Positions 12,680-25,560 of a DNA stretch of 64,000 bases are shown here, piece after piece. The stretch is from Agriotes lineatus (Eukaryota > Arthropoda > Insecta > Coleoptera > Elateridae). The notes below the pieces were generated by a model, which saw only the letters and a list, made by a program, of their open reading frames with translations, was not told the origin of the DNA and ran no database searches. Made by a program: the position numbers and the translations under genes. The stretch lies in NCBI GenBank assembly GCA_940337035.1, contig CALNHX010002958.1:62001-126000 (forward strand), in the 5' to 3' direction. Each line of letters begins with the position of its first letter. Position 1 is the stretch's first letter.

Positions 12680-15600
12680 ATTAGTTTACAGTTGTTTCTG
12701 TAGAATCTTTAGCATTCTGCAATTACTGTCTATTAATTATAATATGTTACGTACTGCTAGTAGCATTTTGATGTCATTAAGAAATCGCATTCAAACACCG
12801 AAATAGCGTTACTAAAATTTAAAAATCTAAGAGCGTTTCTACTATCGAAATAAATTCCAAAACGTCTCAGATAGTCCGCCAGAGCGTTTACAGGCTCTAG
12901 CATGCCATTTTGTCTACTTCTAAAATAGTAGGTGCCATTCTGATGCATTTAAAATTAGTTTACAGTTGTTTCTGTAGAATCTTTACCATTCTGCAATTAC
13001 TGTCTATTAATTATAATATGTTACGTACTGCTAGTAGCATTTTGATGTCATTAAGAAATCGCATTCAAACACCGAAATAGCGTTACTAAAATTTAAAAAT
13101 CTAAGAGCGTTTCTACTATCGAAATAAATTCCAAAACGTCTCAGATAGTCCGCCAGAGCGTTTACAGGCTCTAGCATGCCATTTTGTCTACTTCTAAAAT
13201 AGTAGGTGCCATTCTGATGCATTTAAAATTAGTTTACAGTTGTTTCTGTAGAATCTTTAGCATTCTGCAATTACTGTCTATTAATTATAATATGTTACGT
13301 ACTGCTAGTAGCATTTTGATGTCATTAAGAAATCGCATTCAAACACCGAAATAGCGTTACTAAAATTTAAAAATCTAAGAGCGTTTCTACTATCGAAATA
13401 AATTCCAAAACGTCTCAGATAGTCCGCCAGAGCGTTTACAGGCTCTAGCATGCCATTTTGTCTACTTCTAAAATAGTAGGTGCCATTCTGATGCATTTAA
13501 AATTAGTTTACAGTTGTTTCTGTACAATCTTTAGCATTCTGCAATTACTGTCTGTTAATTATAATATGTTACGTACTGCTAGTAGCATTTTGACGTCATT
13601 AAGAAATCGCATTCAAACACCGAAATAGCGTTACTAAAATTTAAAAATCTAAAAGCGTTTCTACTATCGAAATAAATTCCAAAACGTCTCAGATAGTCCG
13701 CCAGAGCGTTTACAGGCTCTAGCATGCCATTTTGTCTACTTCTAAAATAGTAGGTGCCATTCTGATGCATTTAATATTAGTTTACAGTTGTTTCTGTAGA
13801 ATCTTTAGCATTCTGCAATTACTGTCTATTAATTATAATATGTTACGTACTGCTAGTAGCATTTTGATGTCATTAAGAAATCGCATTCAAACACCGAAAT
13901 AGCGTTACTAAAATTTAAAAATCTAAGAGCGTTTCTACTATCGAAATAAATTCCAAAACGTCTCAGATAGTCCGCCAGAGCGTTTACAGGCTCTAGCATG
14001 CCATTTTGTCTACTTCTAAAATAGTAGGTGCCATTCTGATGCATTTAAAATTAGTTTACAGTTGTTTCTGTACAATCTTTAGCATTCTGCAATTACTGTC
14101 TGTTAATTATAATATGTTACGTACTGCTAGTAGCATTTTGACGTCATTAAGAAATCGCATTCAAACACCGAAATAGCGTTACTAAAATTTAAAAATCTAA
14201 GAGCGTTTCTACTATCGAAATAAATTCCAAAACGCCTTAGATAGTTAGCCAGAGCGTTTACAGGCTCTAACATGCCATTTTGTCTACTTCTAAAATAGTA
14301 GGTGCCATTCTGATGCATTTAATATTAGTTTACAGTTGTTTCTGTACAATCTTTAGCATTCTGCAATTACTGTCTATTAATTATAATATGTTACGTACTG
14401 CTAGTAGCATTTTGACGTCATTAAGAAATCGCATTCAAACACCGAAATACCGTTACTACAATTTAAAAAATCTAAAAGCGTTTCTACTATCGAAATGATA
14501 TCCAAAACGTCTTAGATTGTTTGCCAGAGCGTTTACAGGGGCTAGCATGCCATTTTGTCTACTACTCAAATAGTGGGTGCCATTCTGATGCATTTAAAAT
14601 TAGTTAACAGTTGTTTCTGTACAATCTTTAGCATTCTGCAATTACTGTCTATTAATTATAATATGTTACGTACTGCTAGTAGCATTTTGATGTCATTAAG
14701 AAATCGCATTCAAACACCGAAATAGCGTTACTAAAACTTAAAAATCTAAGAGCGTTTCTACTATCGAAATAAATTCCAAAACGTCTCAGATAGTCCGCCA
14801 GAGCGTTTACAGGCTCTAGCATGCCATTTTGTCTACTTCTAAAATAGTAGGTGCCATTCTGATGCATTTAAAATTAGTTTACAGTTGTTTCTGTACAATC
14901 TTTAGCATTCTGCAATTACTGTCTATTAATTATAATATGTTGCGTACTGCTAGTAGCATTTTGACGTCATTAAAAAATCGCATTCAAACACCGAAATAGC
15001 GTTACTAAAATTTAAAAATCTAAGAGCGTTTCTACTATCGAAATAAATTCCAAAACGTCTCAGATAATCCGCCAGAGCGTTTACAGGCTCTAGCATGCCA
15101 TTTTGTCTACTTCTAAAATAGTAGGTGCCATTCTGATGCATTTAAAATTAGTTTACAGTTGTTTCTGTAGAATCTTTAGCATTCTGCAATTACTGTCTAT
15201 AAATTATAATATGTTACGTACTGCTAGTAGCATTTTGGTGTCATTAAGAAATCGCATTCAAACACCGAAATAGCGTTACTAAAATTTAAAAATCTAAGAG
15301 CGTTTCTACTATCGAAATAAATTCCAAAACGTCTCAGATAGTCCGCCAGAGCGTTTACAGGCCCTAGCATGCCATTTTGTCTACTTCTAAAATAGTAGGT
15401 GCCATTCTGATGCATTTAAAATTAATTTACAGTTGTTTCTGTACAATCTTTAGCATTCTGCAATTACTGTCTATTAATTATAATATGTTACGTACTGCTA
15501 GTAGCATTTTGATGTCATTAAGAAATCGCATTCAAACACCGAAATAGCGTTACTAAAATTTAAAAATCTAAGAGCGTTTCTACTATCGAAATAAATTCCA

Positions 15601-16891
15601 AAACGTCTCAGATAATCCGCCAGAGCGTTTACAGGCTCTAGCATGCCATTTTGTCTACTTCTAAAATAGTAGGTGCCATTCTGATGCATTTAAAATTAGT
15701 TTACAGTTCTTTCTGTACAATCTTTAGCATTCTGCAATTACTGTCTATTAATTATAATATGTTACGTACTGCTAGTAGCATTTTGATGTCATTAAGAAAT
15801 CGCATTCAAACACCGAAATAGCGTTACTAAAATTTAAAAATCTAAGAACGTTTCTACTATCGAAATAAGTTCCAAAACGTCTCAGATAGTCCGCCAGAGC
15901 GTTTACAGGCTCTAGGATGCCATTTTGTCTACTTCTTAAATAGTAGGTGCCATTCTGATGCATTTAAAATTAGTTTACAGTTGTTTCTGTACAAACTTTA
16001 GCATTCTGCAATTACTGTCTATTAATTATAATATGTTACGTACTGCTAGTAGCATTTTAACGTCATTAAGAAATCGCATTCGAACACCGAAATACCGTTA
16101 CTAAAATTTAAAAAATCTAAAAGCGTTTCTACTGTCGAAATGATATCCAAAACGTCTTAGATTGTTTGCCAGAGCGTTTACAGGGTCTAGCATGCCATTT
16201 TGTCTACTTCTAAAACAGTAGGTGCCATTTTGATGAGTTTCAAATTAGTTTACAGTTGTTTTTGTAAAATCTTTAGCATTCTGCAATTACTGTCTGTTAA
16301 TTATAATATGTTACGTACTGCTAGTAGCATTTTGACATCATTAAGAAATCGCATTCGAACACCGAAATACCGTTACTAAAGTTTAAAAAATCTAAAAGCG
16401 TTTCTACTGTCGAAATGATATCCAAAACGTCTTAGATTGTTTGCCAGAGCGTTTACAGGGTCTAGCATGCCATTTTGTCTACTTCTAAAACAGTAGGTGC
16501 CATTTTGATGAGTTTCAAATTAGTTTACAGTTGTTTTTGTAAAATCTTTAGCATTCTGCAATTACTGTCTATTAATTATAATATGTTACGTACTGCTAGT
16601 AGCATTTTGACGTCATTAAGAAATCGCATTCAAACACCCAAATACCGTTACTAAAATTTAAAAAATCTAAAAGCGTTTCTACTATCGAAATAAATTCCAA
16701 AACGTCTCAGATAGTCCGCCAGAGCGTTTACAGGCTCTAGCATGCCATTTTGTCTACTTCTAAAATAATAGCTGCCATTCTGATGCATTTAAAATTAGTT
16801 TACAGTTGTTTCTGTACAAACTTTAGCATTCTGCAATTACTGTCTATTAATTATAATATGTTACGTACTGCTAGTAGCATTTTGACGTCAT
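12680..16891. repeat. Long intra-array duplication, right arm
   Basis: Partner of 5000-9490. The match continues to the point where the PIF/Harbinger element interrupts the monomer at 16895. The corresponding point in the left arm (about 9497) has no insertion, so the transposon arrived after the duplication or the left arm was copied without it. At 16885 the arm reads GACGTCATTAA where the left arm reads GATGTCATTAAG. Confidence 0.8.
16060..16687. repeat. Type C satellite monomers, island 2
   Basis: The same type C pair as at 8663-9290, carried here by the long duplication (offset 7397 bp). It ends in a transitional monomer with CAAACACCCAAATACCG that switches back to type A at AAATAAATTCC. 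Confidence 0.85.
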
Positions 16892-16894
16892 TAA
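16892..16894. other. Target-site duplication TAA (left)
   Basis: The 3-bp TAA immediately precedes the transposon end AGGGGAGTTTCC. The uninterrupted satellite reads GTCATTAAGAAATCGC, and the same TAA reappears after the element at 17632-17634. A TAA/TTA 3-bp duplication is the hallmark of the PIF/Harbinger superfamily. Confidence 0.85.
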
Positions 16895-17631
16895 AGGGGA
16901 GTTTCCACTCATGCATTTCCATGCAGCACCTTTTGATGCAGCATCAAAATGCATGCAACTTTCGATTTACACTATGCATTTTTTTCGGAAATGCAGCATC
17001 AAAAAATGCAAGTACCGTGATGCATGCAATTAGAACTGGTTCTATTTTCTTCCATTTCTGGCGTGCATTTCTGGGGACTTTCCAGTAAATTTTACGTTAC
17101 CAACTGTTAATTTTATGTTGGCGCTCAGTATTTTAGCCTAACCATTTGCAATAACGTATTAAAAGTGGCTTCATCCATACGTAAGAAGTTTGAGAAACTT
17201 TCTACATCCTGCTGAATAAGTTCGTTATGTACTAGATGTAAATTGCCTTTACTTCTATTGCGTAACCACGGCCTAATCCACCACCTTCTTGTGGTGGGCA
17301 CCAGTAATGTGGCTGCATTATTATTATAAGGAGAAGTGCTTTTTCTGGATCCATTTTAAAACAATAGTAATTCAGAATTCAGATTTTTGACACAAACCAC
17401 AGCACAAGTTGAGGTTAAATCATAGGTTAGATTAAGTTATATTGTTGGTTAAATAACTTGGGGTTGTCAGAAGTGAAATTCCCTATATACATTTAGTCAC
17501 TAAAAGCACAAAGTTGCATAAATGTAAATGGTCATGCATTTTTTAATGCCATGCATTAAAAATTGCTGCATTTTGTTGGTGATGCTGCATTAAAAGTTGC
17601 TGCATGGAAATGCATGAGTGGAAACCCCCCT
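16895..17631. mobile_element. Non-autonomous PIF/Harbinger transposon (737 bp)
   Basis: The element interrupts a satellite monomer exactly, with TAA on both sides. Its ends are about 52-bp terminal inverted repeats (16895-16946 and 17580-17631) starting AGGGG and containing GTTTCCACTCATGCATTTCC, with three mismatches by eye. The subterminal DNA is rich in ATGCA and GCAGCATCA motifs, possible transposase-binding sites. The interior keeps about 230 bp of a Harbinger transposase N-terminus on the minus strand and nothing downstream of it, so this is an internally deleted derivative of an autonomous element. TTAA duplication (piggyBac) was considered, but taking TAA as the duplication makes both ends begin AGGGG symmetrically. 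Confidence 0.9.
17125..17355 (-). pseudogene. PIF/Harbinger transposase N-terminal remnant
   Basis: A minus-strand frame of 76 codons opens after a stop at 17356-17358 and ends with TGA at 17125. It encodes RRWWIRPWLRNRSKGNLHL, followed by a segment with ELIQQD, SFSNFLRMDEATFNTLLQMV and a stop. The RRWWxRPW box and the FxNFLRMxxxTFxxLL helix are the conserved N-terminal region of animal Harbinger transposases (HARBI1-like). The DDE catalytic core, normally some 200 further residues, is absent. There is no in-frame ATG; the nearby ATG at 17352-17354 lies in another frame, so a frameshift or loss of the start is likely. The piece cannot code for active transposase and would rely on an element elsewhere. 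Confidence 0.85.
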
Positions 17632-17634
17632 TAA
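17632..17634. other. Target-site duplication TAA (right)
   Basis: TAA follows the element end ...ACCCCCCT and leads back into the satellite at GAAATCGC. Pairs with 16892-16894. Confidence 0.85.
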
Positions 17635-20629
17635 GAAATCGCATTCAAACACCGAAATAGCGTTACTAAAATTTAAAAATCTAAGAGCGTTTCTACTATC
17701 GAAATAAATTCCAAAACGCCTTAGATAGTTAGCCAGAGCGTTTACAGGCTCTAGCATGCCATCTTGTCTACTTCTAAAATAGTAGGTGCCATTCTGATGC
17801 ATTTAAAATTAGTTTACAATTGTTTCTGTACAATCTTTAGCATTCTGCAATTACTGTCTATTAATTATAATATGTTACGTACTGCTAGTAGCATTTTGAT
17901 GTCATTAAGGAATCGCATTCAAACACCGAAATAGCGTTACTAAAATTTAAAAATCTAAGAGCGTTTCTACTATCGAAATAAATTCCAAAACGTCTCAGAT
18001 AGTCCGCCAGAGCGTTTACAGGCTCTAGCATGCCATTTTGTCTACTTCTAAAATAGTAGGTGCCATTCTGATGCATTTAAAATTAGTTTACAGTTGTTTC
18101 TGTAGAATCTTTAGCATTCTGCAATTACTGTCTATTAATTATAATATGTTACGTACTGCTAGTAGCATTTTGATGTCATTAAGAAATCGCATTTAAACAC
18201 CGAAATAGCGTTACTAAAATTTAAAAATCTAAGAGCGTTTCTACTATCGAAATAAATTCCAAAACGTCTCAGATAATCCGCCAGAGCGTTTACAGGCTCT
18301 AGCATGCCATTTTGTCTACTTCTAAAATAGTAGGTGCCATTCTGATGCATTTAAAATTAGTTTACAGTTGTTTCTGTAGAATCTTTAGCATTCTGCAATT
18401 ACTGTCTATTAATTATAATATGTTACGTACTGCTAGTAGCATTTTGATGTCATTAAGAAATCGCATTCAAACACCGAAATAGCGTTACTAAAATTAAAAA
18501 TCTCAGAGCGTTTCTACTATCGAAATAAATTCCAAAACGTCTCAGATAGTCCGCCAGAGCGTTTACAGGCCCTAGCATGCCATTTTGTCTACTTCTAAAA
18601 TAGTAGGTGCCATTCTGATGCATTTAAAATTAGTTTACAGTTGTTTCTGTAAAATCTTTAGCATTCTGCAATTACTGTCTATTAATTATAATATGTTACG
18701 TACTGCTAGTAGCATTTTGATGTCATTAAGAAATCGCATTCAAACACCGAAATAGCGTTACTAAAATTTAAAAATCTAAAAGCGTTTCTACTATCGAAAT
18801 AAATTCCAAAACGTCTCAGATAATCCGCCAGAGCGTTTACAGGCTCTAGCATGCCATTTTGTCTACTTCTAAAATAGTAGGTGCCATTCTGATGCATTTA
18901 AAATTAGTTTACAGTTGTTTCTGTAGAATCTTTAGCATTCTGCAATTACTGTCTATTAATTATAATATGTTACGTACTGCTAGTAGCATTTTGATGTCAT
19001 TAAGAAATCGCATTCAAACACCGAAATAGCGTTACTAAAATTTAAAAATCTAAAAGCGTTTCTACTATCGAAATAAATTCCAAAACGTCTCAGATAATCC
19101 GCCAGAGCGTTTACATGCTCTAGCATGCCATTTTGTCTACTTCTAAAATAGTAGGTGCCATTCTGATGCATTTAAAATTAGTTTACAGTTGTTTCTGTAG
19201 AATCTTTACCATTCTGCAATTACTGTCTATTAATTATAATATGTTACGTACTGCTAGTAGCATTTTGATGTCATTAAGAAATCGCATTCAAACACCGAAA
19301 TAGCGTTACTAAAATTTAAAAATCTAAGAGCGTTTCTACTATCGAAATAAATTCCAAAACGTCTCAGATAGTCCGCCAGAGCGTTTACAGGCTCTAGCAT
19401 GCCATTTTGTCTACTTCTAAAATAGTAGGTGCCATTCTGATGCATTTAAAATTAGTTTACAGTTGTTTCTGTACAATCGTTAGCATTCTGCAATTACTGT
19501 CTATTAATTATAATATGTTACGTACTGCTAGTAGCATTTTGATGTCATTAAGAAATCGCATTCAAACACCGAAATAGCGTTACTAAAATTTAAAAATCTA
19601 AGAGCGTTTCTACTATCGAAATAAATTCCAAAACGTCTCAGATAATCCGCCAGAGCGTTTACAGGGTCTAGCATGCCATTTTGTCTACTTCTAAAATAGT
19701 AGGTGCCATTCTGATGCATTTAAAATTAGTTTACAGTTGTTTCTGTACAATCTTTAGCATTCTGCAATTACTGTCTATTAATTATAATATGTTACGTACT
19801 GCTAGTAGCATTTTGATGTCATTAAGAAATCGCATTCAAACACCGAAATAGCGTTACTAAAATTTAAAAATCTAAGAGCGTTTCTACTATCGAAATAAAT
19901 TCCAAACCGTCTCAGATAGTCCGCCAGAGCGTTTACAGGCTCTAGCATGCCATTTTGTCTACTTCTAAAATAGTAGGTGCCATTCTGATGCATTTAAAAT
20001 TAGTTTACAGTTGTTTCTGTACAATCTTTAGCATTCTGCAATTACTGTCTATTAATTATAATATGTTACGTACTGCTAGTAGCATTTTGATGTCATTAAG
20101 AAATCGCATTCAAACACCGAAATAGCGTTACTAAAATTTAAAAATCTAAGAGCGTTTCTACTATCGAAATAAATTCCAAAACGTCTCACATAATCCGCCA
20201 GAGCGTTTACAGGCTCTAGCATGCCATTTTGTCTACTTCTAAAATAGTAGGTGCCATTCTGATTCATTTAAAATTAGTTTACAGTTGTTTCTGTACAAAC
20301 TTTAGCATTCTGCAATTACTGTCTATTAATTATAATATGTTACGTACTGCTAGTAGCATTTTGATGTCATTAAGAAATCGCATTCAAACACCGAAATAGC
20401 GTTACTAACATTTAAAAATCTAAGAGCGTTTCTACTATCGAAATAAATTCCAAAACGTCTCAGATAGTCCGCCAGAGCGTTTACAGGCTCTAGCATGCCA
20501 TTTTGTCTACTTCTAAAATAGTAGGTGCCATTCTGATGCATTTAAAATTAGTTTACAGTTGTTTCTGTACAATCTTTAGCATTCTGCAATTACTGTCTAT
20601 TAATTATAATATGTTACGTACTGCTAGTA

Positions 20630-23600
20630 GCATATTGACGTCATTAAGAAATCGCATTCAAACACCGAAATAGCGTTACTAAAATTTAAAAAATCTAAGA
20701 ACGTTTCTACTATCGAAATAAATTCCAAAACGCCTTAGATAGTTAGCCAGAGCGTTTACAGGCTCTAGCATGCCATTTTGTCTACTTCTAAAATAGTAGG
20801 TGCCATTCTGATGCATTTAAAATTAGTTTAAAGTTGTTTCTGTACAAACTTTAGCATTCTGCAATTACTGTCTATTAATTATAATATGTTACGTACTGCT
20901 AGTAGCATTTTGATGTCATTAAGAAATAGCATTCAAACACCGAAATAGCGTTACTAAAATTTAAAAATCTAAGAGCGTTTCTACTATCGAAATAAATTCC
21001 AAAACGTCTCAGATAGTCCGCCAGAGCGTTTACAGGCTCTAGCATGCCATTTTGTCTACTTCTAAAATAGTAGGTGCCATTCTGATGCATTTAAAATTAG
21101 TTTACAGTTGTTTCTGTACAATCTTTAGCATTCTGCAATTACTGTCTATTAATTATAATATGTTACGTACTGCTAGTAGCATATTGACGTCATTAAGAAA
21201 TCGCATTCAAACACCGAAATAGCGTTACTAAAATTTAAAAAATCTAAGAACGTTTCTACTATCGAAATAAATTCCAAAACGCCTTAGATAGTTAGCCAGA
21301 GCGTTTACAGGCTCTAGCATGCCATTTTGTCTACTTCTAAAATAGTAGGTGCCATTCTGATGCATTTAAAATTAGTTTAAAGTTGTTTCTGTACAAACTT
21401 TAGCATTCTGCAATTACTGTCTATTAATTATAATATGTTACGTACTGCTAGTAGCATATTGACGTCATTAAGAAATCGCATTCAAACACCGAAATAGCGT
21501 TACTAAAATTTAAAAAATCTAAGAACGTTTCTACTATCGAAATAAATTCCAAAACGCCTTAGATAGTTAGCCAGAGCGTTTACAGGCTCTAGCATGCCAT
21601 TTTGTCTACTTCTAAAATAGTAGGTGCCATTCTGATGCATTTAAATTAGTTTAAAGTTGTTTCTGTACAAACTTTAGCATTCTGCAATTACTGTCTATTA
21701 ATTATAATATGTTACGTACTGCTAGTAGCATATTGACGTCATTAAGAAATAGCATTCAAACACCGAAATAGCGTTACTAAAATTTAAAAATCTAAGAGCG
21801 TTTCTACTATCGAAATAAATTCCAAAACGTCTCAGATAGTCCGCCAGAGCGTTTACAGGCTCTAGCATGCCATTTTGTCTACTTCTAAAATAGTAGGTGC
21901 CATTCTGATGCATTTAAAATTAGTTTACAGTTGTTTCTGTACAATCTTTAGCATTCTGCAATTACTGTCTATTAATTATAATATGTTACGTACTGCTAGT
22001 AGCATATTGACGTCATTAAGAAATCGCATTCAAACACCGAAATAGCGTTACTAAAATTTAAAAAATCTAAGAACGTTTCTACTATCGAAATAAATTCCAA
22101 AACGCCTTAGATAGTTAGCCAGAGCGTTTACAGGCTCTAGCATGCCATTTTGTCTACTTCTAAAATAGTAGGTGCCATTCTGATGCATTTAAAATTAGTT
22201 TAAAGTTGTTTCTGTACAAACTTTAGCATTCTGCAATTACTGTCTATTAATTATAATATGTTACGTACTGCTAGTAGCATTTTGATGTCATTAAGAAATA
22301 GCATTCAAACACCGAAATAGCGTTACTAAAATTTAAAAATCTAAGAGCGTTTCTACTATCGAAATAAATTCCAAAACGTCTCAGATAGTCCGCCAGAGCG
22401 TTTACAGGCTCTAGCATGCCATTTTGTCTACTTCTAAAATAGTAGGTGCCATTCTGATGCATTTAAAATTAGTTTAAAGTTGTTTCTGTACAAACTTTAG
22501 CATTCTGCAATTACTGTCTATTAATTATAATATGTTACGTACTGCTAGTAGCATTTTGATGTCATTAAGAAATAGCATTCAAACACCGAAATAGCGTTAC
22601 TAAAATTTAAAAATCTAAGAGCGTTTCTACTATCGAAATAAATTCCAAAACGTCTCAGATAGTCCGCCAGAGCGTTTACAGGCTCTAGCATGCCATTTTG
22701 TCTACTTCTAAAATAGTAGGTGCCATTCTGATGCATTTAAAATTAGTTTACAGTTGTTTCTGTACAATCTTTAGCATTCTGCAATTACTGTCTATTAATT
22801 ATAATATGTTACGTACTGCTAGTAGCATTTTGACGTCATTAAGAAATCGCATTCAAACACCGAAATAGCGTTACTAAAATTTAAAAAATCTAAGAACGTT
22901 TCTACTATCGAAATAAATTCCAAAAATCCTTAGATAGTTAGCCAGAGCGTTTACAGGCTCTAGCATGCCATTTTGTCTACTTCTAAAATAGTAGGTGCCA
23001 TTCTGATGCATTTAAAATTAGTTTAAAGTTGTTTCTGTACAAACTTTAGCATTCTGCAATTACTGTCTATTAATTATAATATGTTACGTACTGCTAGTAG
23101 CATTTTGATGTCATTAAGAAATAGCATTCAAACAAGGAAATAGCGTTACTAAAATTTAAAAATCTAAGAGCGTTTCTACTATCGAAATAAATTCCAAAAC
23201 GTCTCAGATAGTCCGCCAGAGCGTTTACAGGCTCTAGCATGCCATTTTGTCTACTTCTAAAATAGTAGGTGCCATTCTGATGCATTTAAAATTAGTTTAC
23301 AGTTGTTTCTGTACAATCTTTAGCATTCTGCAATTACTGTCTATTAATTATAATATGTTACGTACTGCTAGTAGCATTTTGACGTCATTAAGAAATCGCA
23401 TTCAAACACCGAAATAGCGTTACTAAAATTTAAAAAATCTAAGAACGTTTCTACTATCGAAATAAATTCCAAAAATCCTTAGATAGTTAGCCAGAGCGTT
23501 TACAGGCTCTAGCATGCCATTTTGTGTACTTCTAAAATAGTAGGTGCCATTCTGATGCATTTAAAATTAGTTTACAGTTGTTTCTGTACAATCTTTAGCA

Positions 23601-23650
23601 TTCTGCAATTACTGTCTATTAATTATAATATGTTACGTACTGCTAGTAGC
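20630..23650. repeat. A/B dimer-rich stretch of the satellite
   Basis: Alternating type A monomers carrying AAATAGCATTC and type B monomers carrying the AAAAAATCTAAGAACG and CCTTAGATAGTTAGCC signatures, spaced 549 bp per dimer. Two B monomers stand next to each other at about 21180-21720, and two A monomers at about 22271-22736, which breaks the alternation. Similar dimers occur inside the 3565-bp higher-order units. Confidence 0.8.
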
Positions 23651-25560
23651 ATTTTGATGTCATTAAGAAATCGCATTCAAACACCGAAATAGCGTTACTA
23701 AAATTTAAAAATCTAAGAGCGTTTCTACTATCGAAATAAATTCCAAAACGTCTCAGATAATCCGCCAGAGCGTTTACAGGGTCTAGCATGCCATTTTGTC
23801 TACTTCTAAAATAGTAGGTGCCATTCTGATGCATTTAAAATTAGTTTACAGTTGTTTCTGTACAATCTTTAGCATTCTGCAATTACTGTCTATTAATTAT
23901 AATATGTTACGTACTGCTAGTAGCATTTTGATGTCATTAAGAAATCGCATTCAAACACCGAAATAGCGTTACTAAAATTTAAAAATCTAAGAGCGTTTCT
24001 ACTATCGAAATAAATTCCAAAACGTCTCAGATAATCCGCCAGAGCGTTTACAGGGTCTAGCATGCCATTTTGTCTACTTCTAAAATAGTAGGTGCCATTC
24101 TGATGCATTTAAAATTAGTTTACAGTTGTTTCTGTACAATCTTTAGCATTCTGCAATTACTGTCTATTAATTATAATATGTTACGTACTGCTAGTAGCAT
24201 TTTGATGTCATTAAGAAATCGCATTCAAACACCGAAAAAGCGTTACTAAAATTTAAAAATCTAAGAGCGTTTCTACTATCGAAATAAATTCCAAAACGTC
24301 TCAGATAATCCGCCAGAGCGTTTACAGGCTCTAGCATGCCATTTTGTCTACTTCTAAAATAGTAGGTGCCATTCTGATGCATTTAAAATTAGTTTACAGT
24401 TGTTTCTGTACAATCTTTAGCATTCTGCAATTACTGTCTATTAATTATAATATGTTACGTACTGCTAGTAGCATTTTGATGTCATTAAGAAATCGCATTC
24501 AAACACCGAAATAGCGTTACTAAAATTTAAAAATCTAAGAGCGTTTCTACTATCGAAATAAATTCCAAACCGTCTCAGATAGTCCGCCAGAGCGTTTACA
24601 GGCTCTAGCATGCCATTTTGTCTACTTCTAAAATAGTAGGTGCCATTCTGATGCATTTAAAATTAGTTTACAGTTGTTTCTGTACAATCTTTAGCATTCT
24701 GCAATTACTGTCTATTAATTATAATATGTTACGTACTGCTAGTAGCATTTTGATGTCATTAAGAAATCGCATTCAAACACCGAAATAGCGTTACTAAAAT
24801 TTAAAAATCTAAGAGCGTTTCTACTATCGAAATAAATTCCAAAACGTCTCAGATAATCCGCCAGAGCGTTTACAGGCTCTAGCATGCCATTTTGTCTACT
24901 TCTAAAATAGTAGGTGCCATACTGATGCATTTAAAATTAGTTTACAGTTGTTTCTGTAGAATCTTTACCATTCTGCAATTACTGTCTATTAATTATAATA
25001 TGTTACGTACTGCTAGTAGCATTTTGATGTCATTAAGAAATCGCATTCAAACACCGAAATAGCGTTACTAAAATTTAAAAATCTAAAAGCGTTTCTACTA
25101 TCGAAATAAATTCCAAAACGTCTCAGATAATCCGCCAGAGCGTTTACAGGCTCTAGCATGCCATTTTGTCTACTTCTAAAATAGTAGGTGCCATTCTGAT
25201 GCATTTAAAATTAGTTTACAGTTGTTTCTGTAGAATCTTTAGCATTCTGCAATTACTGTCTATTAATTATAATATGTTACGTACTGCTAGTAGCATTTTG
25301 ATGTCATTAAGAAATCGCATTCAAACACCGAAATAGCGTTACTAAAATTTAAAAATCTAAGAGCGTTTCTACTATCGAAATAAATTCCAAAACGTCTCAG
25401 ATAGTCCGCCAGAGCGTTTACAGGCTCTAGCATGCCATTTTGTCTACTTCTAAAATAGTAGGTGCCATTCTGATGCATTTAAAATTAGTTTACAGTTGTT
25501 TCTGTACAATCGTTAGCATTCTGCAATTACTGTCTATTAATTATAATATGTTACGTACTG

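Larger units (their letters stand above)
1..16891. repeat. 274-bp satellite array, left block
   Basis: Head-to-tail tandem repeat with a period of 274-275 bp, recognisable by the recurring marker TACGTACTGCTAGTAGCATT once per monomer. The window opens inside a monomer, so the array continues to the left. About 61 monomers lie in this block. Most differ by only a few percent. Type A monomers carry GTCTCAGATAGTCCGCC. Type B monomers carry one extra A in the A-run after AAATTT and read GCCTTAGATAGTTAGCC. Small indels occur, for example a 5-bp loss near 1908 and a 5-bp loss near 9730. The regular 63-codon minus-strand open frame in type A monomers is a by-product of sequence homogeneity, not a gene. 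The role is unknown; pericentromeric or other heterochromatic satellite is the usual reading of such arrays. Confidence 0.97.

Noticed and set aside
3319..17088. Plus-strand ORFs of 72-112 codons in the satellite (3319, 6883, 14280, 16750)
   Set aside because: Three are the same hybrid monomer read in a chance open frame; the fourth runs from satellite into the Harbinger end. No coding signal.
16892..17634. piggyBac-type TTAA target duplication
   Set aside because: Both flanks do read TTAA, but using it makes the two ends differ by one base; TAA gives symmetrical AGGGG ends, and the interior encodes a Harbinger transposase piece.
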